A stretch of DNA of 64,000 bases from Crambe crambe (Eukaryota; Porifera; Demospongiae; Poecilosclerida; Crambeidae), in assembly GCA_963924555.1 (NCBI GenBank), contig OZ004589.1:2542001-2606000 (forward strand). The letters are read 5' to 3'. A model generated the notes under the pieces. The model did no database searches. It was given only the letters and a program-made list of their open reading frames with translations, and was not told where the DNA came from. The position numbers and the translations under genes were made by a program. Of this stretch, positions 46,301 to 57,159 are shown in pieces; position 1 is the first letter of the stretch, and every line of letters starts with the position of its first letter.

Positions 46301-47592
46301 TTGAGTACATGTCCTATAATTATAATTACGTATGGTCCATATGCATGGTTGTAATTTTCTCTTTAATTTTACGATCTTCGGCACAAGTAACAGGAAGTCA
46401 CATACGTAGTGGTTGAAAATAGTACACTAACTCTGAACTGTATAGCAAGAGCATGCCCTGCTCCATAGATCATTACAGGTAGCTACACTCTAAAAGGGAT
46501 AAGTATCAGCTAAGTAGCTATATAAAGTCCAGGCAAGTAAGAGTCTTAGCTATTTAATAAGTAGCTCACTAATGGCATGTAGCTAATAACACTATAGAAA
46601 AAAATATGATCCGATGAGTAGCTAGCTAGTATAAATTGGAAAATTTTCAAATACAGCTTACTTTTTAAGTTCTTGAATATGCTGACCACAAAAATAATTT
46701 TCCCAAATCATACAGTAGCTATTGTAGCTAGCTAGCTAACTCTCAGATAATCACAATGACTCTCCACCATGTGCAGATATAGTATTTCAGCTTCGACTGA
46801 GCAGTGTCTCTGACTGTATCCAGTGGAGAGAAATCAACCCACTATCCAAACTCAGAGATGTCACTGATACTATGGTCCAAGTAGCAGAACAAGCCTGTGG
46901 GTGTGGTTTCACGTCATCCAACATTTTGGAGGAAAGATTTGTATGTTTCACTCCTCAGTCTCCACATCATGTGACCTACAGGGCACGAATCAATAGGACA
47001 TCGCAAGCTACAACAGGACAACTAGTGACCTTCATTCAGCAACAGGTGATGACTAGTCGATCCATCCTCATTCAAGGTGTGCAACTCAGCATCGACAGAA
47101 CATGTGACTTTTTTATTTCTACATTTGATGTGGTGGAATGTTCTGAAGATACTCCTACTACAGAGTCTGATGTTGCCACTACTATCATGGCCATGATGAA
47201 CAAAGATAATGTTATAGCTATTACCATTGGCAGTACTGCAGGAGCAGCGATGGTTATGATCAGTGGAGTCACTATTTGTGTTATCTCAATCATTTTGTGG
47301 AAAAGATTAGTGAAGTAAGTTCTTTAATAATAGTACATAGCTGACAATATTATAGTATTGTACTATTATTATTTTTTGTAGCAATATACTTTGCTTGATG
47401 GTAGCTCACATAGCTAATATTTTTTTACTTCAACATAAACTCTACAGGAAAAAAACACAGTCACCAATAGAAATGAACACTACCAGTTGTGACAACATCA
47501 CTGCAAATCAAGCATATGATGTACTCTCTCATAAGTTTTATGATGACATTGATGACATTAGTGTAGTGTATGAAGAGATCAGTACGGCATAA
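40397..47592 (+). CDS. Single-pass receptor: IgGFc-binding-like domain, long Thr/Pro stalk, TM, ITAM-like tail (5 exons)
   Basis: Exons: 40397-40457, 44207-45442, 45594-46076, 46777-47314, 47448-47592; 820 residues. Signal peptide (1-20); IgGFc-binding-like domain (21-432), closely similar to the GPCR copies; a 161-residue stalk of TVPETTTTAPET-type repeats, probably O-glycosylated; a membrane-proximal domain (594-735) with Cys at DCIQW, ACGCGF, RFVCF, RTCDF and VEC; TM (~739-766) ending in WKRLVKKKK-type basic residues; cytoplasmic tail with Tyr796 (YDVL), Tyr804 (YDDI) and Tyr814 (YEEI). The last two have exact ITAM spacing. A relic of the GPCR Ig exon lies in intron 3. The start is supported by phase and by the shared leader sequence. 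The ligand is unknown; binding to glycoproteins or microbes is a guess from the FCGBP-type domain. Intron 1 is long and full of repeats. Confidence 0.82.
41895..41966 (-). pseudogene. Relic copy of the phosphatase signal exon
   Basis: On the minus strand, GCAGTGTGCTGCAGCCTATC and the following bases, including the exon-intron junction CAAAGTAAGTCATGC, match exon 1 of the phosphatase gene (30028-30088). A 4-base insertion near the start shifts the frame. Flanking similarity (41880-42060 against 29770-30110, inverted) shows that a larger piece was copied. Confidence 0.75.
42090..42173. mobile_element. MITE of the TAGGGAT family (inverted partner of 42222-42314)
   Basis: Contains GGGGATGACCACTGCTCAAA and ends CAATCCCTACA. 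It is the reverse-oriented copy of the element that begins 50 bases downstream. Confidence 0.65.
42222..42314. mobile_element. MITE of the TAGGGAT family
   Basis: Starts ATAGGGATTGTTGGCTGGAT and ends GGTCATCCCTACA. With the previous copy it could form a long hairpin in intron 1 of the receptor gene. Confidence 0.65.
42471..42756 (-). mobile_element. Degenerate copy of the GGAGTAGGAA element
   Basis: Reverse-oriented relative of the element at 59989-60389: shared words around CTGTCATTGCAGTG, ACCAAGCACCAAGCAATTA and CTAACTT. It carries two long poly-G tracts (about 42490-42510 and 42707-42729). Confidence 0.6.
43575..43662 (-). repeat. Rolling-circle-like hairpin terminus and short body
   Basis: On the minus strand the sequence runs GTCATCCCTACATAGAGAG, then a hairpin, CTCTCTGA, and T. 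The body to about 43662 ends in an ATT-rich run. The boundary is approximate. Confidence 0.45.
45594..46076 (+). repeat. Coding minisatellite of the Thr/Pro stalk
   Basis: Exon 3 of the first single-pass receptor is built from a ~36 bp unit (ACTGTACCAGAGACCACCAC and continuation) encoding about 12 residues of the TVPETTTTAPET type. The equivalent exon is 153 bases in GPCR copy 2 and 93 bases in the two later single-pass genes, all multiples of three, so stalk length changes without breaking the frame. Confidence 0.9.
46149..46212. mobile_element. Shortened TAGGGAT-family MITE
   Basis: Matches 25792-25877 in the equivalent intron of GPCR copy 2, with an internal deletion. Confidence 0.55.
46367..46470 (+). 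pseudogene. Relic of the first Ig exon inside the single-pass receptor gene
   Basis: TTTTACGATCTTCGGCACAA onward matches the start of the first Ig exon of both GPCR genes. The acceptor is mutated (CTTTAA instead of CTTTAG), a small insertion shifts the frame after ACAGGAAGTC, and homology stops after about 100 bases near CTCCATAGAT. The preceding ~110 bases also match the GPCR intron. It cannot be spliced as an exon. Confidence 0.85.
47539..47580 (+). other. ITAM-like motif in receptor tail
   Basis: Encodes YDDI-DDISVV-YEEI, i.e. Y-x-x-I, six residues, Y-x-x-I, which fits the ITAM pattern (Yxx[LI]-x6-8-Yxx[LI]). YDVL lies four residues upstream. It is in a cytoplasmic tail directly after a TM segment, the correct topology. 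Function needs experimental proof. Confidence 0.6.
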
Positions 47593-47938
47593 TAATATAA
47601 CACGCTATCGGAATAATATTAATAATGTTTTTGTTTTTTTTTCGTAATTAGCTAGCCATGCACTTTTTTTCTCTATAGACACAATAATTAATTATAATGA
47701 GTGGATATCAAACTTCTTTGTATAGCCATCGAGTGACTATGTAGTGTTATGGATTTATGTTGTTCTTGTTTATGTTACTTTGCCTATAACTATGTGGTTT
47801 ATAGTTATTTTAGCTAATAACTTCTGTCAATTACTATAGCTAATAGTTATAGGCATTGCATCTGACTGAGCATTTTGCAGTCAGTGCGGTGGACAGATTA
47901 TTATGCAAGCTGTGTGAGGTGTGATCAGGCAATTAAGA
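47593..47938. other. Short spacer between tandem receptor genes
   Basis: No gene is visible. The ~60 bases before 47939 resemble the upstream sequence of the neighbouring receptor genes (TGACTGAGCAT and CAAGCTGTGTG words). Confidence 0.4.
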
Positions 47939-48557
47939 ATGAAGATTTTTCTGATACTTATAATTGGATGGAATATCAGCTGTTATTATGGGGGAAAAGG
48001 TATGGTTGATAAGCTATAACCTGACAGTTGTATGGTTCATGGCAAAGTCCTTCCTATTACGAGTACTGCAAGCATGGGCACTATACTGCATGTGTCATTA
48101 TCTCTTCAGCTACAAACAGAACATTGGCTATATATCCTTCAATGAAAATGGTTATAATTGTGGCTACATATATATTGCTGTGATTGATATTATTACCAAT
48201 CAGGATCATTATCATGATGTAGCTAGGGGTTTATCACAAGGCATAAAGAGTTCTGAGGAGATTCTGTAACATCCACTGAATCAAATATACGACTATTATT
48301 ATAAAGGAAGACTAGAATTAGCTATTCACTGCATGGATACTAGCCTCGTCCCCAGGCCTTCCTCTTTCACTGGTATGTGAGAGAGGAAGGCCTGGGGATG
48401 AGGCTAGGAGGATATCATAAGTCTGTTGGCTGTACTTGCACTTGTGCTGCAGGCACTAATACAGCAAATAAGATGAATGATAATTTATCTCCAGTATCCA
48501 ATGATTGGGAGAGAATACAAGCTCTCTCTAGGGATCACTGGGATCATGGAAGCATTG

Positions 48558-48588
<31 letters not shown>

Positions 48589-51500
48589 ACACACACACTC
48601 AACTGTGCTCACAGTTGAAGTAGCAATATCCTCAGAGAGTGTATTGCTACATATAGCTAGTATACCTGGTGTTAATTTCACACAGGTTCCTGGAGCGCAG
48701 CCATTTTTTACGGTAATAAATGGCATTTTATTGATGTGAAGCTTAATCATAACTAGCTACATGCACAGAATGCAATTATTGTGCTATTTAATCCCAAAAT
48801 TTTATCCTGACCAGTATAAAGCATGACAACACATTTCTGTATCAGGGTAGTTGTTTTTCCGAACTAAAACAAAGAAAAACATATTTACTGCATGCATTCA
48901 ATTGCATTCAATGGTTGTGATCAGTATTATGGCATAGAGTATAGCTACAATGCATATGATTGTAGCAAGCTAGCTAGCTTATATCACTGCATGAATGCTG
49001 ATGTTATTGAATCATAACAAAACTGTATAAAACTAACAATCATGTTATAGTAATACATAGCTCAGTGACATGACTACAATAGATGTGACTAACCTGTAAT
49101 TTATTTATGTATGTAGCTCGCTATAGCTTAATTATTACACTATTAGCTAATGGCTATTGTTTTTCTCATCATAAAAAACTAGATTATAATAATTTAATCT
49201 CATTCCATAGCTCTATAATCTGGAGAACTATGACTGTAAACTATAGATATGTAGCTATTATGGGCAGAATGAGGTTACAATTATGATTTCTACACAGTAA
49301 ATTTAAACAAAGAAAAAGCTAGGATTGCATGTAGTTACTATATTATTATTATGGCAAGTGGTATATGGCGGGTATCACTGAAACAATGGTATCTTGCACT
49401 GCACTCTAGCTTGCTAGGGGTGCATGCATGGCCTCTGAACATAACCAATCCATCTCCCCGGATCTGGGGTAACCAGCTATGTAGCAGAATGATTCCTGGG
49501 GATATTAATGTTTTGTGTGATAAAAGAATCCCTTTCTCAAGTGGCCAATCAAAAAGTTATGGTAATAGCTAATCATGTTTTATTATGGCACTATTATTCA
49601 GAAATCATTTTGGAGAGTGCAGCTAATGAATTGTTTGTAGGATTTTCTAAAAATGCTGAGCCACATCATTACCAAGGTTCCTCCCTCAAACTCTTCATAA
49701 GTACACCAGAACTTGATCCTGTCAGGTTCACAGTAGTAGCCAGAGGATTTCACTTCAATGGACTGGCTACAAGCAACTCAACAACGGAAGTGAACTTACC
49801 TTATACATTTCAAGTTCGATCAAATGAACAGTATAAAGGAATACACATCAAAGCTGAGGGAGAAAATAAACTCAATGTGTATGGTTACAATGGAAACAGT
49901 GCAGAATCGAGTGATGCATTCTTAGCCTTACCTTGCAGTAATCTTGCAGTAAATGATTATGAATATTACGGGATAACATATCCTGAAGAGCGATCATCAT
50001 TTACAAGTGATATTCTCATTGTAGGATGTGAAAATAACACAGTAGTCACTACACCCTCAAGTACAATTGTGCTGAATCAATTTGAAACATACATATATTC
50101 TACTTCTGATTCTACTGGTATGAGAATCACCTCCACAAAGCCTGTGGCCTTTTTTAGCAACCAAAATTGTGTTGACATACCTTCAAGCAGCGGACCTTGT
50201 GACCACTTAACTGAACAGATACCACCCACATCTACTTGGGGTTCTTCCTTCTTTGTTGCCTCCCTTATGAGTACAACCTCAGAAGATATCATCAGGATCA
50301 TAGCTGCTAAAAATTCTACCACTATTAATGTGAACTGTACAACATTCACACAAGTACGAGTATACTCTCTCTTGGATGCAGGGAATTGGACAGAGTTGAT
50401 GATTCCACCTCACAGCTTCTGCAATATTGAATCCTCTGCACCAATATTCATTGCTCAGTTTGCAGTTGGACCTACAACACTAACAGAGAGTGATCCTTTC
50501 ATGATGATGATACCACCAGTAGAACAATACAGCAATAACTATGTCTTCAATTCCATATCTGGATATACAAATTACATCACTTTATACGTTGCTTCAAAGT
50601 ACTACCAACCAGGAAGAATTTTCATAGATGCTACAAGTCAAATAAATTCTGTGTGGACCACTCTGTATTGTTTCAACAGTAGTGATATATGCGGATACAT
50701 CACTAGAGTAAGCTTGCCTGCTGGTGATCACAGAGTCTTTCATCAAGATGTCAATGCAAGTGTTGGAGCATCTGTTTATGGATTCAAACCTTTTGATTCT
50801 TATGGCTATCCTGCAGGACTAAAATTAGCACAAAGTGAGCGGATATTTTGTATGCTTGCGAGGTACTGGACTTATTATATGTACGTATAGGATGCAATGC
50901 ATGGCTCAAATAATATGCACAAGTTGTCATGTAGCTATAATAGCTACGTACCTACCTACTAGAGTAATAGAGTAATGTTTTCAACTACATGTGTGCAGTG
51001 ATTACTGAAACAGAGACCACTGTGCCAGAGACCACTGCAATAGAGACTGCTGTGCCAGAGGCCACCACTGAGCAAGTGACTATACTTTTAGGTGCAGTTT
51101 TAAAGAAGACAGTAATTTTTTTTAAACACATTCATGAGTCCCAACAGGCCAGCAAATATTGCAGTTACAATATAGCTACCATGAATTCTGTTTATGATTT
51201 TAGATTTATTTTAGTTACTGTACGTATAGCTATTGCTTTTAATATTAAAATAAATTTGCATACCATCCTCCCTTTTATAGAGATAAGGTGTATATGCAGC
51301 TAAGTACGTATGTACATACGTATATAGCTACGTAGCTGCAATAATACTGATCAATTCTCCATCCCATGCAGATAAAGTATTATTTCAGCTTCGATTGAGC
51401 AGTGTTTCTGACTGTATTCAGTGGAGAGAAATCAACCCACTCCCCAAACTCAGAGATGTCACTGACACAGTGGTCCAAGTAACAGAACAAACCTGTGGGT

Positions 51501-52290
51501 GTGGTTTCACATCATCCAACATTTTGGAGGAAAGATTTGTATGTTTCACTCCTCAGTCTCCACATCATGTGACATACAGGGCACGAATCAATAGGACATC
51601 ACAAGCTACAACAGGACAACTAGTGACCTTCATTCAGCAATGGTTGATGACTAGTCGATCCATCCTCATTCAAGGTGTGCAACTCAACATTGACAGAACA
51701 TGTGACTTTGTGATTTCTACATTTGACAATGTGGAATGTTCTGAACTGTCGGATGCTGTAACTCTTGTCACAGAAGCAAATATGAGTGATAATGTTGTAG
51801 CTACTACTATTGGCTGTACAGCAGCAGCAGTGGTGCTGGTTATAATCATCGGATTTGTTATCTTCATTATCATATGGAAAAGATCAGTAAAGTAAGTTCA
51901 GCAACCTACAATGTAACTCATTTGGCTACACTATACTCTCGGAAACATGTATGGGGATATTCAAACTATACAATTATCGAGTGAGCTGGTACATCATTCA
52001 CATGCATGCACATGCTATAAAATAATATGGTGCTTATTACTTAAATTTATAGCTATAATCATTGTAGGAAAAAAACACAGTCACCAATAGAAATGAATGC
52101 TACCAGTTGTGACATTACTGCAAATCAAGCCTATGGTGTAGTGTCAACTAAATTGTTTGATGACACTGGTGGAGTGTATGAAGAGATCCTATCTCAGGAA
52201 AGCAAGTTACCCTCTACTAAACAGAGAAACTATGAGAGTCCTTCTCATCCAGTGCAGCCCAACACTCAGAGGGCAGAGAAACAGATTTAG
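47939..52290 (+). CDS. Single-pass receptor: IgGFc-binding-like domain, short stalk, TM, tyrosine tail (second tandem gene, 5 exons)
   Basis: Exons: 47939-47999, 49602-50834, 50999-51091, 51372-51891, 52068-52290; 709 residues. Signal peptide MKIFLILIIGWN (1-20); IgGFc-like domain (21-431); 31-residue stalk; Cys-containing membrane-proximal domain with a TM near its end (463-635); 74-residue tail. The tail has YGVV and YEEI, but the residue matching Tyr804 of the previous gene is Phe (KLFDD), so ITAM spacing is lost. A third Tyr sits in RNYESP. The frame upstream of 49602 is also open to an ATG at 49508, but that stretch is unspliced intron with no leader, so I prefer the spliced start. 49317 onward is duplicated at 59921 onward. 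Confidence 0.78.
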
Positions 52291-53000
52291 CTAGCTAATG
52301 TAGCTAATACAACAGTCATAATATTATAGCTTACAAAGAAAACTTGACATTTTAAACATTTTGAAACTTGCCAGCAAGAAAAAAAAAGTATTTTTTAGGA
52401 GTTGTTTGTTTTGTGTTCTTTTGTTTGTTTGTTTGTTTTGCTTTATTATTATTATTATTATTATTATTTTAGCTACACAGACCTTTATGTTATCGATAGA
52501 AACAGTATTTTTTTGAAGTGTGAATGTAATACTTTTGGCAGTAATAGCTAATTATGTTATCTTAAAAAAAGCTATTAATAAGACAGCAATCTTCTGTGAA
52601 ATTCTTCTATAATAATAATGCAAGCAAGGGCACTACAGTATACTGTTATGGCCATGATAATGTTGTAGCTACTGCCATTGGCAGTACTACAGCAGCAGTG
52701 CTGGTTGTACTCATTGGAGTCACTATGTTTAGCTATGCTGTCTCTATTAGCTGTTTAGCTACACTCACGCATGGATGCTTGAGGATATCATAAGTCTGTT
52801 CCATGGCTGTACTTGCACTTGTGCTGCAGGCACTAATACAGAAAGTAAGTTGAATGATAATTTTTCTCTAGTATCCAATGATTGGGAGAGAATAAAAGCT
52901 CTCTCTCTAGGGATCATCAGGAGGGAGGGAGGAGGGGGGGGGGGGGGGGGGGGGCTCCATAGACCTAATGATTACATTTTTCAGATAGACTCAGTTCCTA
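49317..53000. repeat. Segmental duplication, first copy (partner from 59921)
   Basis: From AAGCTAGGATTGCATGTAGT to the poly-G tract and beyond, exons, introns and 3' flank match 59921-64000 with few changes; the second copy also contains a 401-base insertion. In the membrane-proximal/TM exon only three residues differ. The partner continues past the end of the window. Confidence 0.85.
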
Positions 53001-53024
53001 TATATTTGGATTCCATGAAATGAA
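52291..53024. other. 3' flank of second tandem receptor
   Basis: No complete gene. It holds GTTT and (TTA)n tracts (52430-52470), a relic TM exon (52650-52745), and a segment at 52775-52920 (CTGTACTTGCACTTGTGCTG) that recurs at about 48405-48540 and 63800-63940. A poly-G run lies at about 52930-52953. Confidence 0.5.
52650..52745 (+). pseudogene. Relic of a receptor TM exon
   Basis: GGCCATGATAATGTTGTAGC onward encodes DNVVATAIGSTTAAVLVVL, matching the TM of the single-pass receptors, without the upstream domain or a splice site. A second copy lies at 63672-63767. It points to a further, lost receptor gene. Confidence 0.7.
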
Positions 53025-53075
53025 TTATGTGATGCATTCTTAGCCCTACCTTGCAACTATCTTGTGGTAGCTAAG
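53025..53075 (+). pseudogene. Short fragment of the IgGFc-like exon
   Basis: GTGATGCATTCTTAGCCCTA and the next bases match the DAFLALPC part of the receptor exon for about 50 bases only. Confidence 0.55.
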
Positions 53076-53965
53076 CCACCCAACCCCACTGTTGTTTGGT
53101 GGATCATAGTGAGACATTGTGTAAGAATAGCTACTGAACAGGGAGGACCCACAACAGTGTTACCATTAATGTACGTTTCATCAGCAGTCAGATTTTAGTT
53201 TAAAAAGGTGAATTTAGTCTTCAATTGACTATAGTTAGCTCAATGCAAACTTTATTGCCTGACAACTGTAAGCTTACATATTAGGAACCTGCATAAATTT
53301 GGCACCGAGTGTAATACCCCTCAATGCTTCCATAACACTCAACTGTGCTCATAGTAGAAGTAGAAATACCCTCACAGAGTGTATTGCTATGTAGTATACC
53401 CGATGTTAATTTCACACAGGTTCCTGGAGTGCGGCCATTTTTTACGGTAAGAAATGGCATTTATTGATGTGAAGCTTAATTATAGCTAGCTACATGCACA
53501 GAAATATAATTGTGCTATTTAATCACAAATTTTATCCTGACCAGTTGAAAGCATGATAACAGATCATTTTTCCGAACTAAAACAAAGAGAAACATGTTTA
53601 CTGCATTCAATTGCATTCAATGGTTATGATCACTATTATGGCATAGAGTAGAGCTACAGTGCATGTGATTGTAGCAAGCTAGCTAGCTTATGTCACTGCA
53701 TGAATGCTTATGTTATTGAGCCACAACTAAACTGTTATAAAATTAACAGTCATGTTATACATAGCTAGATATGTAAAGCAAGCAGTGACATGACTACAAT
53801 AGATGTGACTTAGCTACCTGTAATTCATTTATGTATGTAGCTCACTATTGCTTGTTACACTATTAGCTAATGGCTGTTGTTTGCAATATAATTGTAGTTC
53901 TACCAGTATTGGCTATAATAACTTAATCTCCATGCATAACTTTTTAATCTGGACTGTAAACTATA

Positions 53966-54096
53966 GAGTGTTTGCAATGCATCCTTTTACCATGCCAATG
54001 GTGGCCATTTTGGTACACAATTAGTATTATGTTCTATGGAGATTGTGCACCAAAATGGCTGCCATTGGCATAGTAAAAGGATGCATGTAAACACTC
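53966..54096. mobile_element. 131-bp palindromic MITE with TATA duplication and visible empty site
   Basis: GAGTGTTTGCAATGCATCC and its complement form the two arms. TATA flanks both ends (53962-53965, 54097-54100). The duplicated sequence near 49243 (GTAAACTATAGATATG) lacks the insert. Confidence 0.75.
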
Positions 54097-54477
54097 TATA
54101 GTATGGAGGCAGAATGAGGCAGCCATTAGCTATGCTTATACGTAATTATGACTTCTATACAGTAAATTTAAATGAAGAAAAAGCTAAGTATATTCTGGGA
54201 TTGTAGCTATATGTACAATGGCATAATTTGCTGAAGGTAATTTACGTAATTACACTGTAACAAAATGTGTGTGATAGCTATGAGCACGAGAGTGAGTGTG
54301 GAATTTTTGCCAATGTTCATTGCACACTAAGTGTGTGATGTAATATCAACCACTACTATTGTGATCTGGGAGAACCAGCTCTATGTACGTAGCAGGATGA
54401 TTCCTGGAGATATTAGCTAATATCTTGTGTGATAAAATTAAGACTCCTTTTCTCAAGTGGTTACTTATCACGAACTA

Positions 54478-54640
54478 TATTTTCCAAGCAGCCAGTCCAT
54501 TGAAGTGAAATTCTCTGGCTGTGAAGTTAACAGAATCAAATTCCGGAGTGCTTATGAAGAGTTTGAAGGAAATACCCAGCATTTGTGGAAAATCTTTATT
54601 AAAATAAATTCATTAGCTGCACTCTCCAAGATGATTTCAT
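54478..54640 (-). pseudogene. Inverted 5' fragment of an IgGFc-like exon
   Basis: On the minus strand this matches the exon start (TTGGAGAGTGCAGCTAATGA) through the GFHFNGL-like region (CACTTCAATGGACTGGCT), with frame damage. Confidence 0.75.
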
Positions 54641-54647
54641 ATAAAAC

Positions 54648-54845
54648 ATGATTAGCAATGGAAGTGCCTTAAACATTCCAATTTCGATCAAAATTAATGA
54701 GATCACTGAACAGTATGAAGGAATTCATATCAAAGCTGAGGGAGAAAATAAACTCAATGTGTACGGTTACAATGGTGACCGAAGTGGAGGATCGAGTGAT
54801 GCATTCTTAGCCTTACTTTGCAGTAATCTTGCAGTAAATGAGTAG
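54648..54845 (+). pseudogene. Middle fragment of the same IgGFc-like exon, plus strand
   Basis: An open stretch encodes ITEQYEGIHIKAEGENKLNV and continues to CSNLAVNE before an in-frame TAG. It abuts the inverted 5' fragment, so one receptor exon was broken and its head flipped. Confidence 0.78.
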
Positions 54846-55212
54846 TAATAGCTAGCTAAGAGAGCTTAGCTATAATCATTCCCATCTCATTAGTACATAC
54901 GTAGGGTGGTGTTTTACCAGACATTCAATCTCTAGCCAATCTGATTCCAGAGTGCCAGTCGGTTAATACGTATACTGTTCTGGTCTGCGAAACCATTGTT
55001 TTGTGAGGTGTTTTTTTTTTTTTATTACAGCAGTTTTCACAACTTGGCTTAAAGATAAAAACCAGTAATGCACATGCCATCAAGTCACTACTGCACATGT
55101 GCTACACATATATAGTATTGACAATGAGGTAAAGCTTCTGACTGAGCATGTGCAGTGCATGCAGTGCAAGCTAAAGTGTGTGATTGGAAAAGAATGGAGC
55201 TCCTTATTCTAA

Positions 55213-55667
55213 CAAGTGAATGCAAAAAATTTCTTCGAAATAAAAATGTGAAGTAGGGATGCTATTATAACTGCATGCAGCTTCATTATGAAAACCAAGT
55301 ACTGCAGCATCGAAGCAGTATGGCCCGAAAATCTAGCTGGAATATGTATTATAACTGCATGCAAGAGAGTGAACTTAGTGAAGTGACCCTTACCCATCAT
55401 CAAGTACAAGATACTATTCCTACTTCACTCCCATGATCAAGGGCCAAGGGAGTGAAGTAGGAATAGTATCTCGTACTTGATGATGGGTAAGGGTCACTTC
55501 ACTAAGTTCACTCTCTTGCATGCAGTTATAATACATATTCCAGCTAGATTTTTGGGCCATACTGCTTCGATGCTGCAGTACTTGGTTTTCATAATGAAGC
55601 TGCATGCAGTTATAATAGCATCCCTACTTCACATTTTTATTTCGAAGAAATTTTTTGCATTCACTTG
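55213..55667. repeat. Long palindrome at head of unit C
   Basis: Same ~450 bp palindrome as at 12316, with an extra CATG in both arms (GCATGCAGC), showing that the arms change together. Confidence 0.85.
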
Positions 55668-56712
55668 TTTGCATTCTTTTTCTTTGTGATTATGAAAATT
55701 GATAGACACTAAAGGCTTCCTTGATTGAACTAAATTTATTTAATGATCAGTATTTCATTCTGTTCAGGGAGGAGAGTTTGAAGGATGATCATCTGCAGTG
55801 TAATGGAGTACTGAAAGGAGTGAACATTTTAAAAAGTGAACAGCATTAGCTAATTGTTACATATGTGATCACTGAAATAATTATTGAGATGGTACGTATG
55901 TCTTGCTTGAGGGAGGAGTATGGGGAGTTTATGCATTTGGTGTAGTGATCATAATAGTGGATGCCATCAAATGGCCACATCCTGTGCAGGTGTTATATGA
56001 GGAGAACTGCTATTAATTGCCCCACCCCTTTTATGAGGTAATATCGCGAAGATTTTTTTCATACGAGGCTGCAGCACATTATAGATAGCCCAGCTAGATT
56101 TTAGGCTATCCCTACTTAACCTTTTTATTTTTTACGCTCACTTGTTTCTATCCTTTTTCTTAGTGCTTGAAGTTGAATGAGGGAGGCTACAGTACAGTAC
56201 TATACAAAGCCAGCTCTACATAAACCTCTTTTGTAGGTACATACAGTGTCTCTGGTTGAAGAATTTGTTTAGCTATTTAAGTTTTGTTGATATAAAACTT
56301 TACAGCAACAGCAATGTAAATGACATGTACACGGCATGGTGAAGTGAGCTGACTACACTACAGCCAAGTACTGGCTATAATGCTACTATAGGATGAGCAT
56401 CTGTACTGTAATTCAGCAAGGAGTGACTGGAACATCATCAGATAATGAATGAAGACCTTGGCTATAGCTAAACTTGAGCTTACGTGGCTCCGCCCATAAG
56501 CCCCGCCCCCTTCAAAATGGCGTAGAAAGATTAGCAGCTGTGTTCCGAGTGCTATCGAATAGTGAAGTAGAGCCTTAGTCAAAACTAATAGCAAAAGATC
56601 AGCCTCTAGGTGCCGCTCTAACAGATGGCCAAAGCAGAATTTTGATGACTATAGCCAGTAAGTCGGTACGTCGATCTTATTATTATTATTATTATCCTTA
56701 TTATTATTATTA

Positions 56713-57159
56713 CAAGTGAATGCAAAAAATTTCTTCGAAATAAAAATGTGAAGTAGGGATGCTATTATAACTGCAGCTTCATTATGAAAACCAAGTACTG
56801 CAGCATCGAAGCAGTATGGCCCAAAAATCGAGCTGGAATATGTATTATAACTGCATGCGAGAGAGTGAACTTAGTGAAGTGACCCTTACCCATCATCAAG
56901 TACGAGATACTATTCCTACTTCACTCCCTTGGCCCTTGATCATGGGAGTGAAGTAGGAATAGTATCTTGTACTTGATGATGGGTAAGGGTCACTTCACTA
57001 AGTTCACTCTCTTGCATGCAGTTATAATACATATTCCAGCTAGATTTTTGGGCCATACTGCTTCGATGCTGCAGTACTTGGTTTTCATAATGAAGCTGCA
57101 GTTATAATAGCATCCCTACTTCACATTTTTATTTCGAAGAAATTTTTTGCATTCACTTG
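56713..57159. repeat. Long palindrome at head of unit D
   Basis: Same palindrome, with the centre in the same orientation as unit B. Confidence 0.85.

Noticed and set aside
49508-49601. In-frame ATG upstream of the IgGFc exon (also 60516-60609) as the real start of the single-pass receptors
   Set aside because: The stretch is the end of the intron before a good acceptor, gives no convincing leader, and all five genes have or had a phase-matched signal exon.
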